This document shows positions 8,370-16,513 of a stretch of DNA of 50,426 bases, piece after piece. Each line of letters opens with the position of its first letter. Within the stretch, counting starts at the first letter, position 1. The notes below the pieces were generated by a model. That model did no database searches. It was given only the letters and a program-made list of their open reading frames with translations, and was not told the origin of the DNA. Origin of the DNA: Mucilaginibacter rubeus (GTDB lineage Bacteria; Bacteroidota; Bacteroidia; Sphingobacteriales; Sphingobacteriaceae). Position numbers and translations under genes: made by a program. The stretch lies in the NCBI RefSeq assembly GCF_014643835.1, contig NZ_BMKD01000015.1, positions 1 through 50,426 on the forward strand. Reading direction: 5' to 3'.

Positions 8370-9008
8370 TCATTCCAGCCCCAGCCACTTAACCAATCTC
8401 CAGCAACCATATACAAAAAACGGCGCGGCCACTACATCAATAGTGTAATGAATATGCTGTATCAACAGTAATACTACCAATACTATTGCGCAAATTAATG
8501 CGATCAGTTTGTCTGTTCGCTTTTGCAGGTGGAGGTACACAAGTACCATGGTTGCCGTGTGGCCCGAAAAAAACAGGTCTTTGGTGATAAACGTATGCCC
8601 GTAAAACACGCTTGTGCTTGGGTCAATAAGCGGGACAAGGCCCACTGGCGGATTGAGCTTGACCAGGCCGATAGTAATAAACCGGGCAATACATACAAAA
8701 TTCAGTGTCCAGATATAAGTGATACATACCCTCGGGTTATAAAGCGCCCGCCACATCATGAGCAGGCCCATGCTCCAGATGAGTATAAAAATCGGGACTG
8801 AGAAATCGTAAGAGGGTAAATGGGCCAATACCCAATCATTAAGTACAACGCCGTCTTGCCTTTTTTCAACATACTTAAAAAAAGACGGTAACAGGTTAAT
8901 GATGATGACTATGACTATAGTGGCGCCCAGTAACTTGAGCCTGCTGGCCCGGGTATTGTAGGCGCTCTGCCAAAGCTGTTTTATATGATAAATGGAGGCT
9001 AAATTCAA
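8370..9008 (-). CDS. PAP2-type membrane protein with sphingomyelin-synthase-like motifs
   Basis: A 212-residue integral membrane protein with about six hydrophobic segments. The pair of motifs FFSGHT (about residue 150) and HYTIDVVAA (about 185) matches the catalytic His/His/Asp arrangement of the lipid phosphatase superfamily. The HYTIDV form is characteristic of the sphingomyelin synthase-related C-terminal PAP2 domain. It could therefore transfer or remove a phospho-head group on a sphingolipid or phospholipid at the membrane. The start codon appears to be TTG at 9008, because no ATG occurs before the first membrane segment; a TATTTTTG element lies 23 bp upstream (9032-9039). It converges on the kinase gene with a 19-bp gap. 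The substrate is unknown. Confidence 0.72.
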   Translation of the reverse strand: MNLASIYHIKQLWQSAYNTRASRLKLLGATIVIVIIINLLPSFFKYVEKRQDGVVLNDWVLAHLPSYDFSVPIFILIWSMGLLMMWRALYNPRVCITYIWTLNFVCIARFITIGLVKLNPPVGLVPLIDPSTSVFYGHTFITKDLFFSGHTATMVLVYLHLQKRTDKLIALICAIVLVVLLLIQHIHYTIDVVAAPFFVYGCWRLVKWLGLE

Positions 9009-9031
9009 TCTGTGTTTTTTTATAAAGCCTG

Positions 9032-9039
9032 CAAAAATA
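9032..9039 (-). promoter_or_regulatory. -7 promoter element for the PAP2-type gene
   Basis: Minus-strand TATTTTTG, an exact match to the Bacteroidota TAnnTTTG consensus, 23 bp before the TTG start. Confidence 0.55.
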
Positions 9040-9113
9040 CAGTTTGCTGATTAATATTAAGTAATTGTCAGGTATTTGTTAATTTAATAACGAAAATATG
9101 GATAGTGAAAACA

Positions 9114-9132
9114 AATGCAATTGTGTTGCATT
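9114..9132. promoter_or_regulatory. 19-bp palindromic operator, candidate Zur/Fur box
   Basis: Perfect inverted repeat AATGCAA-N5-TTGCATT. It covers the -33 region (TTG at 9121-9123, 17 bp before TATATTTG) of the merC-like gene promoter. Size and symmetry fit a dimeric Fur-family repressor, and a Fur-family gene lies three genes downstream. That this regulator binds it is inference. Confidence 0.7.
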
Positions 9133-9140
9133 AACTTGTT

Positions 9141-9148
9141 TATATTTG
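9141..9148 (+). promoter_or_regulatory. -7 promoter element for the merC-like gene
   Basis: TATATTTG, an exact TAnnTTTG match, ends only 4 bp before the ATG at 9153. Transcription would begin at or very close to the start codon, which suggests a leaderless mRNA. Confidence 0.7.
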
Positions 9149-9152
9149 CGGC

Positions 9153-9572
9153 ATGGATTTTCAAAAGCTTTCGCCCCGGCTGGATAATATTGGTATCACC
9201 GCTTCAACGCTTTGTGCTATCCATTGTGCAGTAGTGCCTTTGCTGTTTACGAGTTTGCCCCTGGTGGGCCTTGGGTTTTTGGCTAACGCCTGGGTAGAGT
9301 GGGGGATGATCATTTTCGCCCTGGTTATAGGGGTTTATTCTATAGGCTTATCCTACTGGCGTACGCATCGCCGTTCAGTTCCACTATTTATGCTTGTATC
9401 AGGTTTTGTTATCATAATGGGAGGGCACGCGTTTACAACAACAGGAAAATCCGAGGCTATGATAGTTCCTGTTGGAGGCTTGTTGATAGCCGCCGCGCAT
9501 TATGTAAATTATAGGTATACCGGCGCCTGCAACCATGATCATAAAACATATAAACTTAAAAAGGTTGAATAA
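9153..9572 (+). CDS. MerC-domain membrane protein
   Basis: A 139-residue protein with four predicted membrane helices. The first helix carries the Cys pair of MerC proteins (STLCAIHCAVVPLL, about residues 20-30). A polar His/Cys-containing tail (CNHDH) follows the last helix. MerC proteins move Hg(II) across the inner membrane. In non-mercury contexts with a Fur-family gene, such proteins are plausible zinc or other soft-metal handling factors. No merA, merR or merT is present here. It is the first gene after the palindromic operator and overlaps the start of the next small gene by one base (TAATG). Confidence 0.82.
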   Translation: MDFQKLSPRLDNIGITASTLCAIHCAVVPLLFTSLPLVGLGFLANAWVEWGMIIFALVIGVYSIGLSYWRTHRRSVPLFMLVSGFVIIMGGHAFTTTGKSEAMIVPVGGLLIAAAHYVNYRYTGACNHDHKTYKLKKVE

Positions 9573-9724
9573 TGGACAAGCGCCACAGGAAATTCTTTTA
9601 TACGTTTTTGCTATTCAACTGCTTTTTGAGTCCGGCTTGTAACCATGAAAAGCATAGTGCCCGGGCTGTATCAAACCATCATACTAAGCCGATAAAAAAT
9701 ACCGTTATAAAAGCCGGCAACTAA
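9572..9724 (+). CDS. Small His-rich exported peptide (50 aa)
   Basis: A 50-residue ORF whose ATG overlaps the merC-like stop codon (TAATG), which implies coupled translation. Residues 1-7 are basic (MDKRHRK), 8-19 are hydrophobic (FFYTFLLFNCFL), then SPAC could serve as a relaxed lipobox. The mature part carries CNHEKH and NHH clusters, suitable for binding zinc or copper. I do not recognise the family. It may be a lipid-anchored metal-binding peptide working with the MerC-like protein under the same regulator. The absence of any competing ORF and the tight overlap support it; size keeps confidence moderate. Confidence 0.6.
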   Translation: MDKRHRKFFYTFLLFNCFLSPACNHEKHSARAVSNHHTKPIKNTVIKAGN

Positions 9725-9786
9725 TGGCGCATATTATACGTACCATTACTAAATTAGCGGCCTTATAATTATTACCCAATTAATAC

Positions 9787-10233
9787 ATGACACAAACCCG
9801 CGATATACATCATTTTGAGCACCTGCTTGATAAGCATCACCTGAAAAAAACCGCGCCCAGGCTGCGGGTTTTATCCATGATGTCGTCAAGGCATTCGGCT
9901 ACCTCGCAGCCCGACCTGGAGAACCTGATGCATGATATCGACAGGGTTACCCTTTACCGGATCCTTAATGCTTTTGAAGAAAAAGGGATCATCCATAAGA
10001 TATTTGATTTAAACGGTACGGCTAATTATGCCCTTTGCTCGTCGAGCTGTAATGAGCATGACCACCATGACGAGCACCTGCATTTTAATTGCACCCAGTG
10101 CAAAAATGTATATTGCCTTAATGATATGAACCTGCCCGCAATAGATCTTCCAGCGGGTTTTGAGTCGCATGGCTTTACCCTGTATGCTCATGGCTTATGC
10201 CCCAGGTGCAGTAAAAAGGCGGTGAAAAAATGA
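9787..10233 (+). CDS. Fur-family transcriptional regulator, Zur-like
   Basis: A 148-residue metal-dependent repressor. The N-terminal winged helix spans about 1-85 (KKTAPRLRVLSMM, RVTLYRILNAFEEKGII). It is followed by the dimerisation/metal domain with a His-rich sensor segment (CNEHDHHDEHLHF) and two structural-zinc pairs, CTQC and CPRC. The family senses iron, zinc, manganese or peroxide. The MerC-like neighbour, the His-rich peptide and a separate canonical Fur at 23028 favour a Zur role. It ends in an ATGA overlap with the amidase gene. It probably represses its own unit through the 9114-9132 palindrome. Confidence 0.85.
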   Translation: MTQTRDIHHFEHLLDKHHLKKTAPRLRVLSMMSSRHSATSQPDLENLMHDIDRVTLYRILNAFEEKGIIHKIFDLNGTANYALCSSSCNEHDHHDEHLHFNCTQCKNVYCLNDMNLPAIDLPAGFESHGFTLYAHGLCPRCSKKAVKK

Positions 10234-11039
10234 AATACATCGCTTTGCCCGGGATGATCATCCTGTTATTCCTGTTTCAAAATTCATTCGCGCAGCAAAA
10301 AGATACTATACCTGCTGTTACAACTTTTAGGTTTAAAACGGTTGTTATTGATGCCGGGCATGGCGGCAAGGATGCCGGGGCGCGTGGTTCACATTCGTTT
10401 GAGAAAAATGTAACACTGTCAATAGCCCTGAAGCTCAAGGCAGCTCTTGATACGGCCATTACTGATGTTAACGCTATCCTTACCCGTACCGATGATACCT
10501 TTATCCCGCTAAACCAGCGCTCGGCTATTGCTAATCAAAACCATGGCAACCTGTTTATTTCCATTCACTGCAATTCATCGCCCGAGGGCACTGCCGCACG
10601 TGCACACAAGCAAAAAGGGGTACTGATGTTGGTATACGGTTTCCATCGCCTTAAGGAGCAGGAAGAGGCCGTACGAGAGAATGCTTCTATTTTCCAGGAA
10701 AAGGATTACAAACAGAACTACGAGAGCTATGATGAAAGCGATCCTTCAAACCTGATCGTACTGAATGCTTATATTCAGAAATACCGCAAGCAAAGTATCC
10801 GTTTTGGCGACCTGCTTGACGATGAGTTTACCGGCGTAGATGGCCGCGAAAGTAATGGTGTGAAAGAACAGGGAGTATTGGTGCTGGCCCATAGCGCTAT
10901 GCCTGCGGTATTGATTGAAACCGGTTTCATTAATAACCCCGAAGAGGAGGAGTACCTTAACTCGGACGAAGGGCAGCACGAAATTGTAATGACGATCATC
11001 AGGGCACTTCGAAATTACAGGAAGGCAATAGGGGCATAA
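10230..11039 (+). CDS. N-acetylmuramoyl-L-alanine amidase (Amidase_3)
   Basis: Zinc-dependent hydrolase that cuts the bond between N-acetylmuramic acid and the stem peptide of peptidoglycan in the periplasm. The 269-residue protein has an N-terminal signal peptide (cleavage likely near FAQQ, residue 22). The zinc ligands are visible in VVIDAGHGGKDAGARG and NLFISIHCNS, and the catalytic glutamate in VLIETGFINNPEEE. There is no separate cell-wall-binding domain. It is translationally coupled to the Zur-like gene (4-bp overlap), an unusual pairing that may tie wall remodelling to zinc status, since the enzyme itself needs zinc. Confidence 0.9.
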   Translation: MKYIALPGMIILLFLFQNSFAQQKDTIPAVTTFRFKTVVIDAGHGGKDAGARGSHSFEKNVTLSIALKLKAALDTAITDVNAILTRTDDTFIPLNQRSAIANQNHGNLFISIHCNSSPEGTAARAHKQKGVLMLVYGFHRLKEQEEAVRENASIFQEKDYKQNYESYDESDPSNLIVLNAYIQKYRKQSIRFGDLLDDEFTGVDGRESNGVKEQGVLVLAHSAMPAVLIETGFINNPEEEEYLNSDEGQHEIVMTIIRALRNYRKAIGA

Positions 11040-11084
11040 AGAAGCTAAATGCCTAAAGCTGAAAGCCCAACCTTCCGTTACATG

Positions 11085-11150
11085 GGCTATAGGATTTTCT
11101 CCTCAATCCGGCGCTTTGCCCCTCGCTGTTCGTTGAAACGACGCTCTTAT
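11085..11150. repeat. Diverged copy of the 'GATTTCTCC...GAAATGACA' repeat
   Basis: Has AGGATTTTCTCCTCAAT, a C-rich middle and TTCGTTGAAACGACG, matching the right arm of the complete copy at 28476-28610 with several changes. It fills the gap between the converging amidase and aminotransferase genes. No clear terminator is visible there. Confidence 0.5.
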
Positions 11151-11156
11151 TAAAAA

Positions 11157-11993
11157 TTACAATTTATTCAACTCATCCATCAATACCTTGCTGTACTGAT
11201 TAAAATAGCGCCTTACCCCAAAACCCATAACGGTTTGAATGCCGCGGGTGGCGTTGGTTAAAAATACTTCATCGGCCTCGTATAAAATATCAGGATTGAT
11301 CTGGGCTTCGGTGATATCAATGTTGTTTTCTTTTGCCAGTTTGATCACTACCTGGCGCATTACACCTTCAACGCAGCCCTCGCTTAGCGCCGGGGTATAT
11401 AAATGGTTTTGGTAATTGATGAAAATATTGGAACTGCTGGCTTCGCACAGGTTACCGCTTTGGTTCAACAAAAAAACATCATCCAGCTTGTTTTGAGTTT
11501 TGTACAAACCCGCCATTACATAAATAAGCGAGTTGCAGGTTTTAATGTTTGATAGATAGTTGGACGGTTTAGGCAGTTCCGTAAACACATCCATGATCAG
11601 GCCCTTCTCATTCAAAAAATACCTGGGCTCTTCGGATGGGGTTAGCTCCAGGCAATAACCCATTTTATTTTGAGTAGGGGTATACAAGCCTTCGGCATCG
11701 CGGTAAACTGTCAGGCGCAGCCTGCCGTGTTTAACTTTATTTCTGCGGGCAAGCTCATTAACTATTTCGTTCAGAAACCAGGTATCCATTTGCGAATAAC
11801 CATCAATTTTAAGGGCTTTCATGCCCCGCTGTAGCCGGTCGGCATGCAGTTCGGCAAATTTCAGTTTCCCTTTCATTAGTCGCATGCTTTCAAACAGGCC
11901 GTCGCCATATTTAAAGCCCCTGTTACCAATGGTAAGCAATGGTGTGTTTTGGGGGAGATATTCGCCGTTAAAATTGATGAATACGGGCATCAT
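11157..11993 (-). CDS. Class IV PLP aminotransferase / aminodeoxychorismate lyase-like
   Basis: Fold-type IV PLP enzyme of 278 residues. The family comprises branched-chain aminotransferases, D-amino acid aminotransferases and 4-amino-4-deoxychorismate lyase (PabC). Seen are GDGLFESMR near the N-terminus, the likely PLP lysine in SNIKTCNSL, EASSSNIF and the C-terminal EVFLTNATRGIQTV block. The short length and the ATRGI motif fit PabC better than IlvE, and a pabB gene lies at 24991, but not in the same operon. Two adjacent ATGs (11993 and 11990) are possible starts. Confidence 0.75.
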   Translation of the reverse strand: MMPVFINFNGEYLPQNTPLLTIGNRGFKYGDGLFESMRLMKGKLKFAELHADRLQRGMKALKIDGYSQMDTWFLNEIVNELARRNKVKHGRLRLTVYRDAEGLYTPTQNKMGYCLELTPSEEPRYFLNEKGLIMDVFTELPKPSNYLSNIKTCNSLIYVMAGLYKTQNKLDDVFLLNQSGNLCEASSSNIFINYQNHLYTPALSEGCVEGVMRQVVIKLAKENNIDITEAQINPDILYEADEVFLTNATRGIQTVMGFGVRRYFNQYSKVLMDELNKL

Positions 11994-12068
11994 AGGACGG
12001 ATAGATGTTATAATTTGATCGTGTTGTTAATAATTACCGGGTATTGTTGCTCTTCTATCTAACGTCTG

Positions 12069-13103
12069 TTATTTCGTATCTGTATCGCTGTACTTTCGCC
12101 ATTTTGCAAGTACGGCCTCAAAATCAGCCGGCAGCGGCGATTCAAAATGCACCTGCTTTTTTAATGTAGGATGTAAAAAGCCCAGTGTTTGTGCATGCAG
12201 GGCTTGCCGCGGCATCAGCTCAAAACAATTTTCAACAAACTGTTTGTACTTGCTGAACATGGTGCCCTTTAAAATTTTATCACCGCCGTAAGTGGCGTCG
12301 CTAAACAGGGGGTGACCGATATGCTTCATATGCGCCCTGATCTGATGGGTACGGCCGGTTTCCAGCTGGCACTCAATCAGAGTAACGTAACCCATTCGCT
12401 CTAAAACTTTATAATGCGTTACAGACCATTTTCCTTTTTCAGGATCATCATATATCGACATTACCCGCCTGTCGGCCACACTGCGGCCAATATAGCCGGT
12501 AACGGTGCCATCTTCAGGTAAATCGCCCCAGGCAAGCGCTATATATTTACGGGTGATGGTATGCTCAAAAAACTGCTTAGCCAGCCAGTTCATGGCACGT
12601 TCATTTTTGCTGATAAGCAGCAGGCCTGAAGTATCCTTGTCAATGCGATGCACCAGCCCCGGCCTGCCGTCGTTGCCCGGCAGGGTTGGCAATTGCTGAA
12701 AATGGTAAACCAGCGCATTCACCAACGTGCCCGTGTAATTGTTATAGCCGGGGTGAACCACCATACCGGCTTCCTTATCAACCACCAATACATCATCATC
12801 TTCATAAATAATATTGATGGGGATGTTTTCGGGATATACTTCCGTATCGCGCGGCGGGTGCGGCAGCACTACCGAAATTATATCAAGCGGCTTTACCTTA
12901 TAGCTCGATTTGATGGTTTTATCGTTCACCAGCACATTGCCAAGCTCAATGGCATTTTGAATGCGGTTGCGCGAAGCATTCTCCACGCGGTGCATCAAAA
13001 ATTTATCAATCCGCAAAAGCGACTGGCCCTTGTCAACCACTACGCGTAAGTGTTCGTACAAGTCCTGTTCTTCCTGCTCAATAAGTTCGGGTTCGTGTGC
13101 CAT
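12069..13103 (-). CDS. RluD-type 23S rRNA pseudouridine synthase
   Basis: RluA/RluD-family enzyme, 344 residues, converting uridine to pseudouridine in structured RNA, probably 23S rRNA. An S4 RNA-binding domain occupies about residues 25-95 (RIDKFLMHRVENASRNRIQNAI). The catalytic domain follows, with the signature HRIDKDTSGLLLISKN whose Asp is the nucleophile, then GRTHQIRAHM. Both domain order and length match RluD. A minus-strand TACTTTTG promoter element lies 8 bp upstream of the ATG. The gene is divergent from the desulfhydrase-like gene at 13179. Confidence 0.9.
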   Translation of the reverse strand: MAHEPELIEQEEQDLYEHLRVVVDKGQSLLRIDKFLMHRVENASRNRIQNAIELGNVLVNDKTIKSSYKVKPLDIISVVLPHPPRDTEVYPENIPINIIYEDDDVLVVDKEAGMVVHPGYNNYTGTLVNALVYHFQQLPTLPGNDGRPGLVHRIDKDTSGLLLISKNERAMNWLAKQFFEHTITRKYIALAWGDLPEDGTVTGYIGRSVADRRVMSIYDDPEKGKWSVTHYKVLERMGYVTLIECQLETGRTHQIRAHMKHIGHPLFSDATYGGDKILKGTMFSKYKQFVENCFELMPRQALHAQTLGFLHPTLKKQVHFESPLPADFEAVLAKWRKYSDTDTK

Positions 13104-13111
13104 TTGAGGCG

Positions 13112-13119
13112 CAAAAGTA
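13112..13119 (-). promoter_or_regulatory. -7 promoter element for the RluD-type gene
   Basis: Minus-strand TACTTTTG, exact TAnnTTTG match, ending 8 bp before the start codon. Confidence 0.6.
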
Positions 13120-13178
13120 ATCGTTTTTTATGGTAGGTTAAACGTAATATTGCAATAGCATTAACGCCGTATTATTTT

Positions 13179-14075
13179 ATGAACATTGAGCTTGAAATTT
13201 TTAGCCCGGTACAGCAAATCAGTAACCCCCTGTTTGATGACTACGGCGTTAAAGTTTTCATTAAGCGCGATGACCTGATCCACCCCATGATATCGGGCAA
13301 TAAATGGCGTAAGCTTAAATATTTACTGAAACAGGCGCAAACTGCACAAAAAACACACCTCGTAACTTTTGGCGGCGCTTACTCCAACCACCTGATGGCC
13401 ACAGCCGCGGCTGCCGCAAAGTTTGGTTTTAAAGCTACCGGCATAGTTCGCGGCGAGAAGGTTGATAACGATACCTTGTTTTTATGCCGCCTGCATGGTA
13501 TGGAACTGCAGTTTACCGATCGCGAAAGCTATCGTGATAAACTTGCCCTGTTTAATCGGTATTTTGGTAATGATGAACAGGCTTTTTTTATTGATGAAGG
13601 CGGCGCATCTGCCGAAGGGGCCAAAGGCTGCAGCGAACTGGTTAACGAACTAACCGAAACCTACGACCATATTTTTTGTGCCTGCGGTACCGGTACAACA
13701 GCGGCGGGTATCATTAACGGATTAAATGGTCATCAGCTTAAAACAAAATTCAACGCGGTGCCGGTTTTTAAGAACGGTGGTTTTATTAAGGAGGAGATAG
13801 ACCGGTTTTTAACGACCCCGGCAGAATATAACATACATACCGATTACCACTTTGGCGGTTATGGCAAAACGAATGACGAGCTCATCAGTTTCATTAAACA
13901 ATTTGTTGCTGCAACAGGGATATTGATAGAACCTGTATATACCGGCAAAATGATGTATGCCCTATATGATTTAATAAGCAAAGGGCACTTTAAACCCGGC
14001 AGTAAAATCCTGGCTATTCATAGCGGGGGTATTTGGGGATTATTGGGGATGAAAGAAAAGTTTAATCAACACTAA
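13179..14075 (+). CDS. D-cysteine desulfhydrase / ACC deaminase-like PLP enzyme
   Basis: Tryptophan synthase beta-superfamily PLP enzyme of 298 residues. The PLP lysine lies in ISGNKWRKLKYLL (about residue 42), and the substrate loop is GGAYSNHLMATAAAA. CGTGTTAAGI binds the cofactor phosphate, and SGGIWGLLG closes the C-terminus. Members release pyruvate and ammonia, plus sulfide, from D-cysteine, or deaminate 1-aminocyclopropane-1-carboxylate. I cannot separate these by eye. The protein is about 30 residues shorter than typical ACC deaminases, which favours the desulfhydrase-like Bacteroidota branch. It is monocistronic and its end runs into an intergenic palindrome. Confidence 0.82.
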   Translation: MNIELEIFSPVQQISNPLFDDYGVKVFIKRDDLIHPMISGNKWRKLKYLLKQAQTAQKTHLVTFGGAYSNHLMATAAAAAKFGFKATGIVRGEKVDNDTLFLCRLHGMELQFTDRESYRDKLALFNRYFGNDEQAFFIDEGGASAEGAKGCSELVNELTETYDHIFCACGTGTTAAGIINGLNGHQLKTKFNAVPVFKNGGFIKEEIDRFLTTPAEYNIHTDYHFGGYGKTNDELISFIKQFVAATGILIEPVYTGKMMYALYDLISKGHFKPGSKILAIHSGGIWGLLGMKEKFNQH

Positions 14076-14226
14076 TTACACGAGTGAGGTCGAATTTTCG
14101 CGAATTGGAATTAAATAGCACTAATTTCACAAATGCGTCCGAATTTACACGAACCAACTAATTCGTGTAATTCGTTCTAATTGCTCAATAATACGCTAAG
14201 CATTCGTGCATAAATTTCAATTCGTG
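14076..14226. repeat. Palindromic 'ATTCGTGTAATTCG' repeat
   Basis: AT-rich repeat with several CACGAA/TTCGTG units (for example ACACGAACCAACTAATTCGTGT at 14147-14168). A cleaner member is at 39845-39957. Its right end overlaps the last codons of the histidine kinase gene: the kinase stop lies inside a CACGAATTGA unit. Confidence 0.7.
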
Positions 14227-16241
14227 TTTATCGGGATCTCAAAATGGAAGGTTGACCCTTCGCCGTAAGTGCTTTCAACCCAAAGCCTGCCCTGGTGACG
14301 GTTAACAATTTCCTGGCAAATGTACAGGCCAATTCCTAACCCCGACATGTGAGAGGCGAGGTTCTCAACGCGGTAAAAACGTGAAAACACCCGTTCCAGT
14401 TGATCGGGCTGGATGCCGATACCAAAATCCTGTACCGATACCCTGAATTTATTGTTGATAACAAGGGCCTCGATGATCACTTTATCTGCCTTTGGCGAAT
14501 ATTTAACGGCGTTGGTTACCAGGTTAATGACAACCTGCTCAATACGCTGGCTATCGGCATGGATAATTAATTCCCCGGCAGGTAAATTTAAAAGGAGCTG
14601 ATGGGAGGGGCCGGTTTGTTGCAGGATCTCCCTCAATTCGGTAAGCAGTTTGATCACATCAAAATCGGCATAAGTAAAAGGCAGTTTACCGGTCTGGATT
14701 TTGGTAACATCAAGCAAGTCTGATATCAGGATGGTTAATTTGCCCACCTGTTCCAATGCCCTGTTGGCCAGTACTTTGCTTTTATCATCCGGAGGGAGGT
14801 TACGGGCTATGATTTGGAGGTAGCCCTTTAAACTGGTGACCGGTGTTTTTAGCTCATGGCTTGCAAGCCCTATAAACTCGTCCTTTTTTTCATTAAGCTC
14901 TTTAATATTTTCATAAAGCTTGGCGTTATCAAGTGCTACCGCGGCCTGGGCGGCAACAGCCAAAACAAGCTGCTCATGTTCCCTGGTAAACCTGGCCGGT
15001 TGTTCGTGTCCAAAAAATAACCCGCCAATCACCTCGCCCGATTTGCCCCTTACCGGAACAGCGAGGTAGCTTACCACCGGCAGGTGCCCTTTAGGCTGGC
15101 CAAAATGTGGTGCATTTTTTCCGTAGCGTGGGTCTTTGGTTATATCATCAACCCTTACCGTTCCCTCACCACTGAAAGTAGGGTGAAAGACTGCCGTATT
15201 ACGTGGCATGCCAAATTTTTCAAATGCCTCACGCGGCGCGCCCGAAAGCGTGAATAGCATATATGATTCGCCCTGCTCGTTAACCTGGTTGTGAAAAAAA
15301 GCGCCAAACTGTGCGCCGCACAACTGGGTGGTGGCATCGGTAACTTTTTGCAGGATATTTTGAATATCCAACTCGGCCGAAATAACCTGTCCTATGGAGT
15401 TTAAAATCTCCAGGCGTTCGGCATACTGTTGTAATCTTTCTTCTGATTTTTTTTGCCTGCCTATATCGCGGATTATTTTTGAAGCCCCTATTACCTTATT
15501 GTTGTTGTTTCTTATGGGAGATATGGTAAGCGAAATTTGTATTTCCTCGCCGCTTTTTGTTTTACGTATGGTTTCAAAATGTTCTATCCGTTCGTTAGCC
15601 CGTATTTTATTAATAATCATTTCTTCCTCATCATAACGGTCTTCCGGTATCAAAACCGTGATATGTTTGCCTATGATCTCATCTTCGGTATAACCAAATA
15701 AACGTTGGGCCGCGCCGTTCCAGCTGGTAATTACACCATCAAGGTTTTTACTTACAATGGCATCTTCTGATGATTCGATGATAGAGGCCAGCATTCCTTG
15801 CTTCGATTCGGCATTTTTTTGTTCGGTAATATCTATCAGTGTATTGGCGGCGCCTGCCAGTTCGCCATTTTCATTAAAACGGGGCTTAGGGTTGGATAAT
15901 ATATAGCTTACACTTCCATCGGGACGTTTAATAAGTATTTCCTGCTGCTTTACAGCCTTGCCATATTTTAATACTTTACCCGTTGGTGTTTCATCGGGAG
16001 TTAATAGTATACCGTCGGAGGTAAATATCTCCCAGTTTACATACCACTTGTCTTTATTGGTTTCAGGCGTTTTTCCCCAAAGCTTTATTGCCGCCTTGTT
16101 AAAAGAGGTTATATAGCCCTCTTTATCGCAGGTATAAACTGCAACGGGCAGGTCTTCAAGTAAATCCCAGTCGGCACTATCGTTAAATGTTACTTTTGGG
16201 ACCGGTTTTGAGTGGCTGGCAGATAATGGTTCTTCTCCCAT
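14217..16241 (-). CDS. PAS-PAS-GAF sensor histidine kinase
   Basis: Cytoplasmic sensor kinase of 674 residues without membrane segments. Two PAS domains occupy about 20-140 and 148-265 (LFGYTEDEIIGKHI is typical of PAS). A GAF domain occupies about 290-430. The HisKA dimerisation helix carries the phospho-accepting His462 in GLASHELKTPVTS, and the HATPase domain shows VINLVTNAVKYS (N box), FGIGI (G1) and GLGIGLYI (G2). No response regulator gene is adjacent, so it is an orphan kinase. The PAS/GAF set suggests sensing of a small ligand, redox state or light; none can be named. The last two residues and stop come from an intergenic repeat. Confidence 0.88.
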   Translation of the reverse strand: MGEEPLSASHSKPVPKVTFNDSADWDLLEDLPVAVYTCDKEGYITSFNKAAIKLWGKTPETNKDKWYVNWEIFTSDGILLTPDETPTGKVLKYGKAVKQQEILIKRPDGSVSYILSNPKPRFNENGELAGAANTLIDITEQKNAESKQGMLASIIESSEDAIVSKNLDGVITSWNGAAQRLFGYTEDEIIGKHITVLIPEDRYDEEEMIINKIRANERIEHFETIRKTKSGEEIQISLTISPIRNNNNKVIGASKIIRDIGRQKKSEERLQQYAERLEILNSIGQVISAELDIQNILQKVTDATTQLCGAQFGAFFHNQVNEQGESYMLFTLSGAPREAFEKFGMPRNTAVFHPTFSGEGTVRVDDITKDPRYGKNAPHFGQPKGHLPVVSYLAVPVRGKSGEVIGGLFFGHEQPARFTREHEQLVLAVAAQAAVALDNAKLYENIKELNEKKDEFIGLASHELKTPVTSLKGYLQIIARNLPPDDKSKVLANRALEQVGKLTILISDLLDVTKIQTGKLPFTYADFDVIKLLTELREILQQTGPSHQLLLNLPAGELIIHADSQRIEQVVINLVTNAVKYSPKADKVIIEALVINNKFRVSVQDFGIGIQPDQLERVFSRFYRVENLASHMSGLGIGLYICQEIVNRHQGRLWVESTYGEGSTFHFEIPINTN

Positions 16242-16465
16242 GGTTATAAATATCCCCTTTGGTTGTATCTGGTACTAATTTAATATTAAAATAATCAATC
16301 TATGTTAAATTAATTAAAAAGAAAATTTTATTAAACTATCCCGTTACAATTCAGGTTCGCAGATGGAGGAATTTGATTGTTAACCGGGCGGAAAATGCAA
16401 ATTTCGGCTGCGTTTTTTTATGAATACGGTGGTTGAAGCAGGTGTACCGGTTTTGAGTTTGGTAC

Positions 16466-16500
16466 AAAAAGTAACTTTAAACAATTTAAAGTTACTTTTT
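16466..16500. terminator. Perfect 16-bp hairpin between divergent genes
   Basis: 16466-16481 pairs perfectly with 16485-16500 around a 3-nt loop. A-tract and T-tract flank it on both sides, so it could terminate in either direction. It lies between two genes that point away from each other, where a terminator is unexpected. A second hairpin follows at 16514-16548. Confidence 0.6.
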
Positions 16501-16513
16501 TGTCAATCGGTTC

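Noticed and set aside
9153-9572. Mercury resistance operon
   Set aside because: Only a MerC-domain protein is present; merA, merR, merT and merP are absent and the regulator is of the Fur family.
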